Notes: generated by a model from the letters alone, not told the origin. Counted from the stretch's first letter, positions 38,210-47,591 are shown. The stretch: DNA of 64,000 bases from CBDAPE01 sp965198325 (GCA_965198325.1 CBDAPE010000015.1:385508-449507), one strand, 5' to 3'. A program made the numbers and translations.

Positions 38210-40354
38210 TTAAACCCGCGCCCGCTCGACAGAACTGATGACCGGTGTCGCCCGAAGCGCCGCAACGATGTTCGAGAGATGTTTGATGTCCTCGACCTCG
38301 ACGTCGATGGTCATTTCGAAGAAGTCCGAGGACCGGTTCGTAATTTTGAGATTGCTGATATTCCCGAGGTTTTCTGCGATCACCGTCGAGACTGCACCCA
38401 GACTGCCCGGCTCATTCGAAATCACCAGACTGAGCCGGCCCTGGAGGTCGCCCATCGCTTCCGCGTCCGCATCCCACGACAGATCGAGCCATCGTTCGGG
38501 ATCGTCCTGAAAGTCTTCAAGGGTTTCGCAATCGATTGTGTGAACGGTCACGCCCTTCCCGGTGGTCACGATACCCACGATCCGTTCGCCCGGCAGGGCG
38601 TGGCAGCAATCGGCGAAATGCACCGCCATACCGGGAATCAGACCCTTGATCGGGATTGCGCTTTCGGCATCCTTGCTTCGCCGACGGACGAGCGGCAGCA
38701 CATTGCCGACAACGTCCTTGAGGCGGCGATAGGGAAACACGGCCTCGAGCATCTGACGCCCTGTGAGGTTTCCCTGACCGAGCTTGACGTAGAGCTCGTC
38801 AAGCGAGCGGGATTCGAGTTTGCCCAGAGCATTCTCGATCAGTTTTTCGGAGAAGTCCTGGCCGTCCGTCCGGAACGCCTTTTCCGCGATGCCCCGTCCT
38901 AGCTCGAGATACTGCTCACGCTCCTGGCTGCGCACGAATCTGCGGATCCGGGTTCGGGCCTTGCCGGTCACTACGAAGTTTTCCCAGGTCGGCGAGGGTG
39001 CCGCAACGCCCGACCGTATGATCTCGATCTGGTCACCATTGGAGAGCTCGGTCCGCAGCGGCATCATGCGACCGTTGATCTTCGCCCCAACACAACAATC
39101 ACCGACGTCGGAATGGACGGCATAGGCGAAATCGACCGGTGTCGCTCCTTGTGGCAGAGCAATGAGCTCGCCTTTCGGGGTGAAACAGAAAACCTGATCC
39201 TGGTACATTTCGAGTTTGGTGTGTTCGAGGAATTCCTCGGGGCCGGCGGCATGCTCGAGAATATCGAGCAGCTCGCGGATCCAGCGATTCTGCTTTCCTT
39301 CGCGTGGACCCGACGCCATGTCCTGTTTGAAGGTCCAGTGCGCGGCAACGCCGAACTCGGCCTCCTCGTGCATGTCCCGGGTGCGAATCTGAACCTCGAC
39401 CCGCTGGCGCTCGGGGCCGATGACTCCGGTGTGCATCGAGCGGTAGCCGTTGGGCTTGGGCGTGCTGATGTAATCCTTGAAGCGCCCCGGGACCACACGA
39501 TAGGCGCGATGCAAGACGCCCAGGGCGCGATAGCAATCGTCCTCGTTTTCGACCAGGGCTCGGAAGGCAATCACGTCCGAGAGCTGTTCGAATGTGACGT
39601 GCTTATGCTGCATCTTGCGCCAAATCGAATAGGGTCGCTTCTCGCGGCCGGTGATGACGGCCTCGATGTCTCCCTCGGCGAGGGTCATCGTGAGCGCGTC
39701 GATGATCCGCGGTAAGAGATTGCCACCCTGTTCGCGCAGGAAATCGAGCCGGGTGACGATCGATTCGTGAGCTTCGGGATAAAGCACCTTGAAGGCGAGA
39801 TCTTCGAGTTCGTCCTTCATCGCGTTCATACCGATGCGCTCGGCTAACGGGGCATAAATATCGAGAGTCTCACTTGCGATCAGCCGGCGCTTCTCCGCAT
39901 CGGCGACGAAATGCAAGGTCCGCATGTTGTGCAGCCGATCAGCCAGCTTGACCAGCAGGACCCGGATGTCCTCCGACATGGCGAGGAGCAATTTGCGGAA
40001 GTTCTCCGCCTGCTTCGTCTGGTCCGATTGGAGCTCAAGACGCGAGAGCTTGGTCACGCCGTCGACCAGGCGGGCAATCGTGGACCCGAACAGGGATTCG
40101 ATCTCTTCGAGCGTGGCGAGCGTATCTTCGATGGTATCGTGCAGCAGCGCCGTGATGATCGACGCGCCGTCGAGCTTGAGCTGGGTGAGGATGCCCGCGA
40201 CTTCGAGGGGGTGTGAAAAGTAGGGGTCGCCAGATGCGCGCTTTTGGCTGCCGTGGGCCTTCATCGAGAAGACGTAGGCCCGATTGATCGCGTCTTCGTC
40301 GGCCATCGGATCGATAGCCTTGACGCTCTCAACGAGTTCGTATTGTCGGATCAC
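38210..40354 (-). CDS. rsh: Bifunctional (p)ppGpp synthetase/hydrolase, Rsh
   Basis: A 714-residue RelA/SpoT homologue. The N-terminal hydrolase domain contains the HD pair at residues 72-73 (LLHDTIEDTLA), intact, so hydrolysis should work. The synthetase domain has FKDYISTPKPNGYRSMHT and the RVEVQIRT segment. A TGS domain (CFTPKGELIALPQG) and a C-terminal ACT domain follow. Alphaproteobacteria usually have this single long enzyme, which controls the stringent response in the cytoplasm. Translation starts at GTG (40354). A perfect hairpin lies between it and rpoZ upstream. Confidence 0.95.
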   Translation of the reverse strand: MIRQYELVESVKAIDPMADEDAINRAYVFSMKAHGSQKRASGDPYFSHPLEVAGILTQLKLDGASIITALLHDTIEDTLATLEEIESLFGSTIARLVDGVTKLSRLELQSDQTKQAENFRKLLLAMSEDIRVLLVKLADRLHNMRTLHFVADAEKRRLIASETLDIYAPLAERIGMNAMKDELEDLAFKVLYPEAHESIVTRLDFLREQGGNLLPRIIDALTMTLAEGDIEAVITGREKRPYSIWRKMQHKHVTFEQLSDVIAFRALVENEDDCYRALGVLHRAYRVVPGRFKDYISTPKPNGYRSMHTGVIGPERQRVEVQIRTRDMHEEAEFGVAAHWTFKQDMASGPREGKQNRWIRELLDILEHAAGPEEFLEHTKLEMYQDQVFCFTPKGELIALPQGATPVDFAYAVHSDVGDCCVGAKINGRMMPLRTELSNGDQIEIIRSGVAAPSPTWENFVVTGKARTRIRRFVRSQEREQYLELGRGIAEKAFRTDGQDFSEKLIENALGKLESRSLDELYVKLGQGNLTGRQMLEAVFPYRRLKDVVGNVLPLVRRRSKDAESAIPIKGLIPGMAVHFADCCHALPGERIVGIVTTGKGVTVHTIDCETLEDFQDDPERWLDLSWDADAEAMGDLQGRLSLVISNEPGSLGAVSTVIAENLGNISNLKITNRSSDFFEMTIDVEVEDIKHLSNIVAALRATPVISSVERARV

Positions 40355-40368
40355 GTCCCGTCACCGGA

Positions 40369-40387
40369 GCCGGCCGCGACGGCCGGC
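40369..40387 (-). terminator. Hairpin between rpoZ and rsh (weak terminator or attenuator)
   Basis: GCCGGCC and GGCCGGC form a perfect seven-base-pair stem around a five-base loop (GCGAC). It lies about 65 bases after the rpoZ stop and 15 bases before the rsh GTG on the minus strand. There is no U-tract, so it is not a classic intrinsic terminator. Its closeness to the rsh start could limit ribosome access. Confidence 0.4.
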
Positions 40388-40451
40388 GCATATCCACGCG
40401 AGGGCTGGGGTGGAATCGGAGGCGCCCCGTGCGCCGGGTCGATCCCCGCCG

Positions 40452-40952
40452 TCACTCCCCCTCGGGAGCGGGGCCATCCGCGGCCAACGCCGCAGCGAGC
40501 TCGGGGTCCGGCTGGGCGTCGCCTTGCTCTTCGCCGCCGGCTTCGGCGGCCACCGCAGTGTCCGGCTCGGTGTCGCCTTGCTTTTCGCCGCTTGCTTCGG
40601 CAGCCATCGCCGCCGCGGCGGCGGCGGCGGCATCGACCGTGTCATCACGCGATTCACCGGTCACGCCCGCCCAGGCTTGCTCGGCCGTAAGCAAGGTGAT
40701 GACATCTTCCTCGGGCTCGTCGATCTCGGGACCCCGCCGCAGGCTCTGAATGAGCTCCTGGTGGAGTTTCTCCGGCTCGATCGTGCCTTCCGCGATCTCG
40801 CGCAAGGCGACGACCGGGTTCTTGTCGTTGTCCCGCTCGACAGTCAGGACAGCGCCCGAACCGATGTCGCGCGAGCGCTGGGCCGCCAACATAACCAGCT
40901 CGAAACGGTTGGGGATACGCGTAATACAGTCTTCGACGGTCAATCGCGCCAT
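40452..40952 (-). CDS. rpoZ: RNA polymerase omega subunit with extended repeat tail
   Basis: A 166-residue omega subunit. The N-terminal domain, [20 protein letters not shown] then ALREIAEG, is the conserved omega fold that wraps the beta' C-terminus. Most omega proteins have about 80-130 residues. Here the last 60 residues are low complexity: an eight-alanine run and two copies of an 18-residue unit ([18 protein letters not shown] and [18 protein letters not shown]). The gene is followed by rsh, as in many alphaproteobacteria. Confidence 0.93.
   Translation of the reverse strand: MARLTVEDCITRIPNRFELVMLAAQRSRDIGSGAVLTVERDNDKNPVVALREIAEGTIEPEKLHQELIQSLRRGPEIDEPEEDVITLLTAEQAWAGVTGESRDDTVDAAAAAAAAMAAEASGEKQGDTEPDTAVAAEAGGEEQGDAQPDPELAAALAADGPAPEGE
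40506..40613 (-). repeat. 54-bp tandem duplication in the rpoZ 3' end
   Basis: Two adjacent 54-base copies, beginning GTCCGGCT at about 40506 and 40560, differ at only some positions (for example GGGCGTC versus CGGTGTC). They encode the duplicated 18-residue acidic unit of the omega tail and keep the frame. Confidence 0.8.
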
Positions 40953-41047
40953 GGCGCCAATCTCCGGATAATCATGTCAGGCGTGGAATGTCGCCTTTTA
41001 CATATCGCGCGAATCCGCGCAACGCAACGAAATTGCACGATAAATTT

Positions 41048-41599
41048 TCAATTCCGACCCGGATCCTCGAGCGGTTCGAGCGGCGCGTCACCGCCAAGCG
41101 TCTCGATCATGGCGGCCACCGACAGTCCGAGTCGAGGGTGGCGCCAGTCGGGTGCGACCTCAGCTAGCGGGACCAGTACGAAGGCCCGTTCGTGAAGCCG
41201 CGGATGCGGCACGACGAGGCCGCCCGCACCGTCGCCTTCGATGATCCGATCGTCATAGGCAATCAAATCGAGATCGAGTTCCCGGGCGGCGTTCCGATCG
41301 CCCCGAATTCGCCCGAAACGCCGTTCTACCGCAAGCAACGTCGCGAGCAAATCCACCGGCTCCTGGCGGGTTTCGACCGCGGCGATGCCGTTCACATACC
41401 AGGGTTGGCCGGAGGGCGGCACCGGTGCGTTGCGATACCAGCGAGACCGTCGGAGGGTTTTAACACCCTGTTCCTCAAGCACCTCCAGCGCGGCCGCAAG
41501 CCCGTCTGCCGGGGGCCCGTAGCACGCCGTCGGAAGGTTCGCGCCGAGAGCAATTAATATCAAAATTCCGTGACCTCTCCGCCTGAAAGCTTTCGCCAT
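41048..41599 (-). CDS. folK: 2-amino-4-hydroxy-6-hydroxymethyldihydropteridine pyrophosphokinase
   Basis: A 183-residue HPPK. ILIALGANLP near residues 13-22 is the N-terminal signature; RFGRIRGDRNAARELDLDLIAYDD contains the aspartate pair that binds magnesium (LDLD), and VVPHPRLHERAFVLVPLAEV is the C-terminal motif. It transfers pyrophosphate from ATP to the pterin in folate synthesis. It is divergent from the NYN-domain gene at 41715; the 115-base gap should hold both promoters. No folB or folP is adjacent. Confidence 0.94.
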   Translation of the reverse strand: MAKAFRRRGHGILILIALGANLPTACYGPPADGLAAALEVLEEQGVKTLRRSRWYRNAPVPPSGQPWYVNGIAAVETRQEPVDLLATLLAVERRFGRIRGDRNAARELDLDLIAYDDRIIEGDGAGGLVVPHPRLHERAFVLVPLAEVAPDWRHPRLGLSVAAMIETLGGDAPLEPLEDPGRN

Positions 41600-41714
41600 G
41601 GTTTATAGTCGCGCTAGCAGCAAAAAGGCCAGCGCGGCAGCGCTACAATTGACGCCGTCCTGGCGAAACGCGGCAGTTATCGTCCCGGTCCGCACGGCAA
41701 CAGGTGTTCGTTTA

Positions 41715-42296
41715 ATGAATTTTTACCCGCAGGAACAGATTGGGCTCTTCATCGATGGCGCCAATCTTTACGCCGCCGCCCGCGCACTGGGGATCGATAT
41801 CGACTACAAGCGGTTGCTTGAGGAATTCGCCTCGAAGGGTCGCCTCGTGCGGTCATTCTATTACACGGCGCTTGTCGAAGATCAGGAATATTCGCCGATC
41901 CGGCCGCTGGTCGACTGGCTCGACTACAACGGCTACACCATGGTCACGAAGCCGACCAAGGAATTCACGGATTCGACTGGGCGGCGAAAGATCAAGGGCA
42001 ATATGGATATCGAACTCGCCATCGACGTCATGGAGATGGCGCCCTACCTCGATCACGTCGTGCTGTTCTCGGGCGACGGCGATTTCCGTCGCCTGGTCGA
42101 AGCCGTTCAGCGCAAGGGGGTGCGGGTGTCCGTCGTGAGCACCGTGCGCTCGAGCCCGCCTATGGTCGCCGACGAGCTCCGCCGCCAGGCCGACAGTTTT
42201 CTTGAGCTTCAGGACCTCGCGTCGCGGATCGCCCGCGAGCCGAACGACGACCCTGAAAGCGGTGTAAACTCCGGCAAAATCCTGCGGACCGCGTGA
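41715..42296 (+). CDS. NYN-domain (LabA-like, PIN-fold) protein
   Basis: A 193-residue protein starting MNFYPQEQIGLFIDGANLYA. The NYN/PIN-like acidic residues are present: D14 in FIDGANLY, the glutamate/aspartate in NMDIELAIDVME, and SGDGDF in VVLFSGDGDFRRLVE. This fold is found in metal-dependent RNases of the LabA/DUF88 family, but no activity is proven for this subgroup. An upstream extension of the frame to 41598 has no family similarity. Its stop overlaps the GTG of the uracil-DNA glycosylase gene (GTGA), so the two are likely co-expressed. Confidence 0.87.
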   Translation: MNFYPQEQIGLFIDGANLYAAARALGIDIDYKRLLEEFASKGRLVRSFYYTALVEDQEYSPIRPLVDWLDYNGYTMVTKPTKEFTDSTGRRKIKGNMDIELAIDVMEMAPYLDHVVLFSGDGDFRRLVEAVQRKGVRVSVVSTVRSSPPMVADELRRQADSFLELQDLASRIAREPNDDPESGVNSGKILRTA

Positions 42297-42928
42297 CTGG
42301 CCCGGCACCCGATTGCGCGCTTTGCCCCCGGCTCGCAGGCTACCGCGACGAGAACCGCGACGCCCATCCTGACTGGCACAACGCGCCGGTGTCGAGCTTC
42401 GGAAAAATCGACGCCCGGCTTCTGATCGTCGGGCTCGCCCCAGGCGTAAAGGGCGCTAACCGGACGGGCCGCCCGTTTACCGGTGATTACGCCGGCGACC
42501 TGCTGTTTCCGACGTTGGTGAAATTTGGCTTTGCGGCAGGTGAATATGGCGCCCGGCCCGACGACGGCCTCGCGCTCATCGATTGCCGGATTACAAACGC
42601 GGTCCGCTGTGTGCCACCTGCCAACAAGCCGGTAGGAGCCGAAATTGCGAACTGTCGGCCGTTCCTTTCTGCCGAGATTGCATTGCTTTCCCGTCCCCCC
42701 GCGATCCTAGCGCTGGGCCGGATCGCCCACGACAGCGTGCTCGCCGCACTGGGCGTGCGCCGCGCCAGCTATCCCTTCGCCCATGGCGCGGTACACGAGC
42801 TCGACGGCGTCTTGCTCGTGGATAGCTATCACTGCTCGCGCTACAACACTCAAACTAGGCGACTCACCGAAGCGATGTTTCACGGCGTATTCGCGGATCT
42901 GCGGTCCCGGCTCGACCGCGCAGGCTAG
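42293..42928 (+). CDS. Uracil-DNA glycosylase, UdgB (family 5) type
   Basis: A 211-residue glycosylase starting at GTG 42293. The first motif, GLAPGVKGANRTGRPFTGD, lacks the catalytic aspartate/asparagine of classical UNG, as in family 5 enzymes. The second motif is DSYHCSRYN, and CALCPRL together with NAVRCVPP supply cysteines for an iron-sulfur cluster. It removes uracil and related lesions from DNA and is often heat-stable in other lineages. The four-base overlap with the NYN gene suggests a small nucleic-acid maintenance unit. Confidence 0.92.
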   Translation: MTGPAPDCALCPRLAGYRDENRDAHPDWHNAPVSSFGKIDARLLIVGLAPGVKGANRTGRPFTGDYAGDLLFPTLVKFGFAAGEYGARPDDGLALIDCRITNAVRCVPPANKPVGAEIANCRPFLSAEIALLSRPPAILALGRIAHDSVLAALGVRRASYPFAHGAVHELDGVLLVDSYHCSRYNTQTRRLTEAMFHGVFADLRSRLDRAG

Positions 42929-43155
42929 ACCAAAATTCGATAGAGACTCATAAGCGGAACCGGGTCCGCAATACCTGCCGGTTCGGCTTGCGGCAGCGGC
43001 GGACCAAATCATACGTTTGGGCGGCCGGTTCCACGAAAAAATTCCGGCGGGCCTGCGAGATGCGCGGGTTACCCGGCCGCCTGATTGGAACGATGCTAAG
43101 CGCGAGCATATACGCGCTTGTCCGCGGTCCCGATTCGGAGTGAGATGAGCCCGCC

Positions 43156-43896
43156 ATGGTTGAAGACCAGAAGACCCTGATCCTGACCGGTGCCAGCCGC
43201 GGCATCGGACATGCGACCGTCAAGCGATTTTCGAGCGCGGGGTGGCGCGTGATCACCTGCTCGCGCCATGCCTTCCCGGAGGATTGCCCGTGGGAAGCCG
43301 GACCCGAGGATCATTTGCAGTTGGATCTCGGCGACGAAGCCTCGATTGCCGCCGGGATCGGCGAGCTGCGCCAACGCCTGACCGGCGGACGGCTCGACGC
43401 CCTGGTCAACAACGCCGGTATCTCGCCGAAGGGCGAAAACGGACCGCGGCTCAACAGTCTGGAGACTTCGCCCGGCGTCTGGCGGCAGGTTTTCGAGGTC
43501 AATTTCTTTGCGCCGATCCTTCTGGCGCGAGGCCTGATCGATGAACTTAAAGCGGCTCGGGGCGCGATCGTCAACGTGACGTCAATCGTCGGCACTCAGG
43601 TTCATCCCTTCGCGGGTACGGCTTATGCCACCTCCAAGGCGGCGCTCGCAAGCCTGACCCGCGAGATGGCGCATGATTTCGGACCCCACGGCATCCGGGT
43701 CAACGCCATCGCGCCGGGCGAGATCAAGACCGCGATGCTCTCACCCGAAACCGAGGACGAGCTGTTGCCGGATATTCCTTTAGGCCGCCTGGGAACGCCC
43801 GAGGAGGTCGCCTCGATCATCTACGTTCTGTGTACGAATGCGAGCAGCTACGTGACCGGCGCCGAAATCCACATCAACGGCGGCCAGCACGTCTAG
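43156..43896 (+). CDS. SDR family oxidoreductase
   Basis: A 246-residue classical SDR. TGASRGIGHA is at residues 10-19, NNAGISPKG in the middle, and the Y-x3-K motif in GTAYATSKAAL. The C-terminus ends with GAEIHINGGQHV, the normal SDR end. NAD(P)-dependent oxidation or reduction is expected, with no substrate clue. It converges with korB, 18 bases away, and is separated from the upstream glycosylase by 227 bases in which I see no gene. Confidence 0.87.
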   Translation: MVEDQKTLILTGASRGIGHATVKRFSSAGWRVITCSRHAFPEDCPWEAGPEDHLQLDLGDEASIAAGIGELRQRLTGGRLDALVNNAGISPKGENGPRLNSLETSPGVWRQVFEVNFFAPILLARGLIDELKAARGAIVNVTSIVGTQVHPFAGTAYATSKAALASLTREMAHDFGPHGIRVNAIAPGEIKTAMLSPETEDELLPDIPLGRLGTPEEVASIIYVLCTNASSYVTGAEIHINGGQHV

Positions 43897-43914
43897 GACG
43901 TGTCGCGCCGCGTC

Positions 43915-44964
43915 TCACGTCGCGGACTCGTCGTCCTCGACGGTCCAGGTGCGGCCGTGACGAAGCAGTGCGCTGACCCCCTCGACCGGCTCGTCCGCGC
44001 GCGCCAGCTCGATCTGCTCGCGCAGGCTGGCGTCGTAAGTCGGCGCAGGATCGCAGTAGATCACACCGAGCGCGGCCGGAAATTCGGGCGGCTCGAGGGC
44101 GACTAGCAGGTTGGCGAGGCTTTTGTCGGTTTCGTCGTGAACGACGATGTCGTCGATCGTCACGCCATTCTCGCCGACCGTGACCGGCTCGAGCTCGTAA
44201 TGTCCCGGCGCGATGCGCAGGCCCCGGTCGCCCTCCGCACCGTAGAGCAGCGGCTCGCCGTGCTCGAGATGGAGCTGATTGTCCGCCGCGACATCCTTCT
44301 CCGTGAAATGAGCGAACACCTTGTCGTTATAGACGATGCAGTTCTGCACGATTTCGATGAACGAAGCGCCGCGGTGCGTGTGCGCCCGATGGAACACACC
44401 GGGCAGGCGCTTCTGCAGGGTATCGACAGAGCGGGCGACGAAGCGCGAGCCCGCGCCCAGCGCGAAGGCGCAGGGCGAGACCGGCGCTTCGATCGAGCCC
44501 GTGGGCGTCGACGGCGAGTGGGTTCCACGCTTCGACGTCGGCGAATACTGACCCTTCGTCAAACCGTAGATCTCGTTGTTGAACAACAGAAGCTGCATGT
44601 CGACATTGCGGCGGAGCACGTGCAGCAGATGGTTGCCGCCGATCGACAGCCCGTCGCCGTCGCCCATGATCACCCAGACATCGAGCGCCGGATTAGCCAG
44701 CTTGACACCCGTCGCAAACGCCGGCGCCCGGCCGTGGATCGTGTGAAAGCCGTAGGTCGACATGTAATAGGGAAAGCGCGCCGCGCAGCCGATGCCCGAG
44801 ATGAAGACGTAATTCTCCTTGGGCACGCCGAGATCGGGCATGGTGCGCTGGAGCGTCTTGAGGATCGCGTAGTCGCCGCAGCCCGGACACCAGCGGACCT
44901 CCTGGTCGGATGCGAAATCCTTTGCGGTGAGCGTCAGTTCCGGAGCGAGTTCACCCATCGTCAA
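43915..44964 (-). CDS. korB: 2-oxoacid:ferredoxin oxidoreductase, beta subunit
   Basis: A 349-residue thiamin-diphosphate subunit. WCPGCGDYAIL at residues 25-35 begins the domain; GDGDGLSIGGNH near 97-108 is the ThDP/magnesium motif. Lacking its own ferredoxin domain, it works with the alpha subunit encoded just upstream, overlapping by four bases. The pair oxidises a 2-oxoacid to acyl-CoA, CO2 and reduced ferredoxin. The 2-oxoglutarate (KorAB) assignment fits the two-subunit form common in aerobic alphaproteobacteria, but pyruvate or branched-chain oxoacids cannot be excluded. Confidence 0.9.
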   Translation of the reverse strand: MTMGELAPELTLTAKDFASDQEVRWCPGCGDYAILKTLQRTMPDLGVPKENYVFISGIGCAARFPYYMSTYGFHTIHGRAPAFATGVKLANPALDVWVIMGDGDGLSIGGNHLLHVLRRNVDMQLLLFNNEIYGLTKGQYSPTSKRGTHSPSTPTGSIEAPVSPCAFALGAGSRFVARSVDTLQKRLPGVFHRAHTHRGASFIEIVQNCIVYNDKVFAHFTEKDVAADNQLHLEHGEPLLYGAEGDRGLRIAPGHYELEPVTVGENGVTIDDIVVHDETDKSLANLLVALEPPEFPAALGVIYCDPAPTYDASLREQIELARADEPVEGVSALLRHGRTWTVEDDESAT

Positions 44965-46835
44965 GTCTCCAGTCGGGAGCGGATGGCGTCCTCGATTTCC
45001 GACACCTTGAAAGGCTGGCCGGTCACCTTGTCGAGGCTCTCCGCCGGAAGCAGGTATTCGCTGCGCAACAGGGTCACAAGTTGGCCGTTGTTCATCTCGG
45101 GCACGAGGATCTTGTCGAAGCGCCCGAGCAACGCGCCGAGATTGGCGGGCAGCGGCCAGATATAGCGCAAGTGGACATGGGCGGCGTCGAGCCCGCTTTC
45201 GCGCGCCCGGCGCACGCCCTGGAAGATCGGGCCATAGGTCGAGCCCCAGCCAACCACCGCGAGCGCGCCGTCGGTATCGCCGATCTCGACCTCCTGCTCG
45301 GGCACATGGTCGGCGATGCCCGCGATCTTGTCGTCGCGCAGACTGGTCATGCGTTGGTGGTTCGCCGGATCGTAGGAGATGTTGCCGGTATCGTAATCGC
45401 GCTCGATGCCGCCGATCCGGTGCTCGAGGCCCGGCGTACCGGGAATCGCCCAGTTCCGCGCCAGCGTCGTCTCATCCCGTGCGGCGGGCTGAAAGTCGGC
45501 AGGGTCGGTCCGGAAATTGACCGGGAACGGCTCGATCTCATCGACGTCGGGGATGCGCCAGGGCTCAGCGGCGCTCGCGAGGTAGCCGTCGGCCAGCAGC
45601 ATGACCGGGGTCATGAACTTGGACGCGATGCGCACGGCCTCGATCGCGGTCTCGAAGCAGTCGGACGGCGAATGGGCGGCCATGACGACGAGCGGCGAAT
45701 CGGCGTTGCGGCCGAACACCGCCTGGTAGAGATCGGACTGCTCGGTCTTGGTGGGCAGGCCCGTCGACGGCCCGCCGCGCTGCCAGTTGACGATCACGAG
45801 GGGCAGTTCCACGGCGACGGCGAGTCCGATCGCCTCGGTCTTGAGCGCGATACCCGGGCCCGAACTCGAGGTCACCCCCAGCGCGCCCGCGTAGGATGCG
45901 CCGATCGCCGCGCAGACGGCCGCAATTTCGTCCTCCGCTTGGAAGGTCATGACGCCGGACCGCTTGAGGTTGGCGAGCTTGTGCAGGAGTGGCGAGCTCG
46001 GCGTGATCGGATAGGAGCCGAAGAACAGGTCGAGGCCTGCGAGCTTGGTCCCCTCGAGCAGGCCGAGCGCCATCGCCTCGGAGCCGACGATGGTCCGGTA
46101 GAGCCCCGGTTGGAGATGGGCCTTGGGCACCGCGTAGGTCGAGATGCCGCTTGGCAGCTCGGCGGTTTCGCCATAGGCATGGCCGGCGTTGAGCGCCGCC
46201 ACATTGGCTTCCGCCAGTTCGGGCCGGGCGGCGAATTTCTGCTTGAGCCACTCAATCGTATCCGCACGTTTACGGCCGTACATCCAGAGCGTCAGCCCGA
46301 GGGTCCAGATGTTCTTGCAGCGCAGCGCTTCCTTCTGGCTCAGGCCGAAGTCGCGGACCGCGGCGAGGGTCATCTTCGAGATGTCCAGCGGCAGCACCCG
46401 GAACGGCGCCAGTGTGCCGTCCTCCAGGGGGTTCTCCGTATAGCCCGCCTTGCGAAGATTGCTGTCTGAAAAGGCGCCGGTGTTGACCACTACCATGGCG
46501 CCTGGCCGGAGCTCTCCCAGATTGACCTTGAGCGCCGCGGGGTTGAGCGCGACCAGGACGTTGGGCTCGTCGCCCTCGGTCATCACCTCATGTGCGGAGA
46601 AATTGATCTGGAACGCGGAGACGCCGTAGGTGGTGCCCGCCGGCGCGCGGATCTCGGCGGGGTAATCGGGAAAGGTGGCGAATTCGTGGCCGCCCAATGC
46701 CGTCGACTGGGTGAAATGATCGCCTGTCAGCTGGATGCCGTCGCCCGAATCGCCGGCGAACCGGATGACCACCGATTCGAGAGCGGCGCGCCCCTTCTGC
46801 CCAGAGGGAGGGGTTTCCGAAACTGCCGTGTCCAT
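44961..46835 (-). CDS. korA: 2-oxoacid:ferredoxin oxidoreductase, fused gamma-alpha subunit
   Basis: A 624-residue subunit combining an N-terminal gamma domain (VIRFAGDSGDGIQLTGDHF, about 22-200) with an alpha domain (DLFFGSYPITPSSPLLH, about 250-620), the standard KorA architecture. It binds CoA and part of the thiamin diphosphate together with KorB. The gene begins at ATG 46835 and overlaps korB by four bases. A perfect seven-base-pair inverted repeat lies about 27 bases upstream of the start. Confidence 0.9.
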   Translation of the reverse strand: MDTAVSETPPSGQKGRAALESVVIRFAGDSGDGIQLTGDHFTQSTALGGHEFATFPDYPAEIRAPAGTTYGVSAFQINFSAHEVMTEGDEPNVLVALNPAALKVNLGELRPGAMVVVNTGAFSDSNLRKAGYTENPLEDGTLAPFRVLPLDISKMTLAAVRDFGLSQKEALRCKNIWTLGLTLWMYGRKRADTIEWLKQKFAARPELAEANVAALNAGHAYGETAELPSGISTYAVPKAHLQPGLYRTIVGSEAMALGLLEGTKLAGLDLFFGSYPITPSSPLLHKLANLKRSGVMTFQAEDEIAAVCAAIGASYAGALGVTSSSGPGIALKTEAIGLAVAVELPLVIVNWQRGGPSTGLPTKTEQSDLYQAVFGRNADSPLVVMAAHSPSDCFETAIEAVRIASKFMTPVMLLADGYLASAAEPWRIPDVDEIEPFPVNFRTDPADFQPAARDETTLARNWAIPGTPGLEHRIGGIERDYDTGNISYDPANHQRMTSLRDDKIAGIADHVPEQEVEIGDTDGALAVVGWGSTYGPIFQGVRRARESGLDAAHVHLRYIWPLPANLGALLGRFDKILVPEMNNGQLVTLLRSEYLLPAESLDKVTGQPFKVSEIEDAIRSRLET

Positions 46836-46861
46836 GACCGTCGTTACTTTCCGTATCTTTA

Positions 46862-46880
46862 TGGACCCTTAAGGGGTCCA
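46862..46880 (-). promoter_or_regulatory. Inverted repeat upstream of korAB
   Basis: TGGACCC and GGGTCCA are inverted around five bases (TTAAG), 27 to 45 bases before the korA ATG. The position suits an operator or an mRNA hairpin near the ribosome binding site. No U-run follows, so a terminator is unlikely. No known regulator site is recognised. Confidence 0.4.
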
Positions 46881-47111
46881 AGAACTCACCATTTGGATAT
46901 GGATGCGGCGCTTATCGATTTCAATCGAAGGTTAATATTCACATGCCGATATCCGGCGTTATCGTCTTGCGGATGCCGCCGCCTTACGACGAGGCGGTTG
47001 AACTGACGGATCGTTGGAAACACTCGCGCCGCCCCAGTTTCAGAACCCAAAGACCTCTTAGAACACCGTCGAATGGCAAGGTCAAGAGCATCCCGCCGCC
47101 GCGTCCGCGGC

Positions 47112-47582
47112 TCAGCCCCGCTCGCGCATCAAGCGCGCTTTGTCGCGCCGCCAGTCCCGCTCCTTGGTCGCCTCGCGCTTGTCGTATTTGCGCTTGCCGC
47201 GGGCGATGGCGAGCTCGATCTTGGCGATGCCGCGGTCGTTGAAATAAACCGAGAGGGGTACCAGGGTCGCGCCCTCGCGCTGGACCATTGCGAACAGACG
47301 GGCGAGCTCGCGCCGGCGAAGCAGCAGTTTGCGCGGACGCCTGGGCGCATGGCCCTGGCTCGCGGCCTCGTAGGCGCCGATATGCGCGTTGACCAGAAAC
47401 AGTTCGCCGCCCTGCTCGGCGGCATAGGCCTCGCCGATGCTGGCTTTTCCAGCGCGCAGGGCCTTGACCTCGGTGCCTTGCAGCGCGATGCCCGCTTCGA
47501 GCGTATCGTCGATGAAGTAGTTGTGGCGCGCCTTGCGATTGTGCGCCGCGATCCGGCCTGCAGGGCGCGCTTTCCTGGCCAT
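47112..47582 (-). CDS. smpB: SsrA-binding protein SmpB
   Basis: A 156-residue SmpB. The N-terminal RKARHNYFIDDTLEAGIALQGTEVK and central FLVNAHI are the conserved barrel; the C-terminal basic tail KRKYDKREATKERDW fits the decoding channel of stalled ribosomes. It binds tmRNA in trans-translation. It lies nine bases after dapA on the same strand, a common alphaproteobacterial pair. The tmRNA gene is not in this window. Confidence 0.96.
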   Translation of the reverse strand: MARKARPAGRIAAHNRKARHNYFIDDTLEAGIALQGTEVKALRAGKASIGEAYAAEQGGELFLVNAHIGAYEAASQGHAPRRPRKLLLRRRELARLFAMVQREGATLVPLSVYFNDRGIAKIELAIARGKRKYDKREATKERDWRRDKARLMRERG

Positions 47583-47591
47583 CGGCGGGAC

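Noticed and set aside
42929..43155. Possible tRNA or small RNA gene in the gap before the SDR
   Set aside because: No cloverleaf, T-loop motif or terminator was found.
45081..46469. Long antisense ORF (462 codons) opposite korA
   Set aside because: It is a typical GC-rich shadow frame, arginine/glycine-rich without motifs, and korA is unambiguous. The same reasoning removed many other antisense frames.
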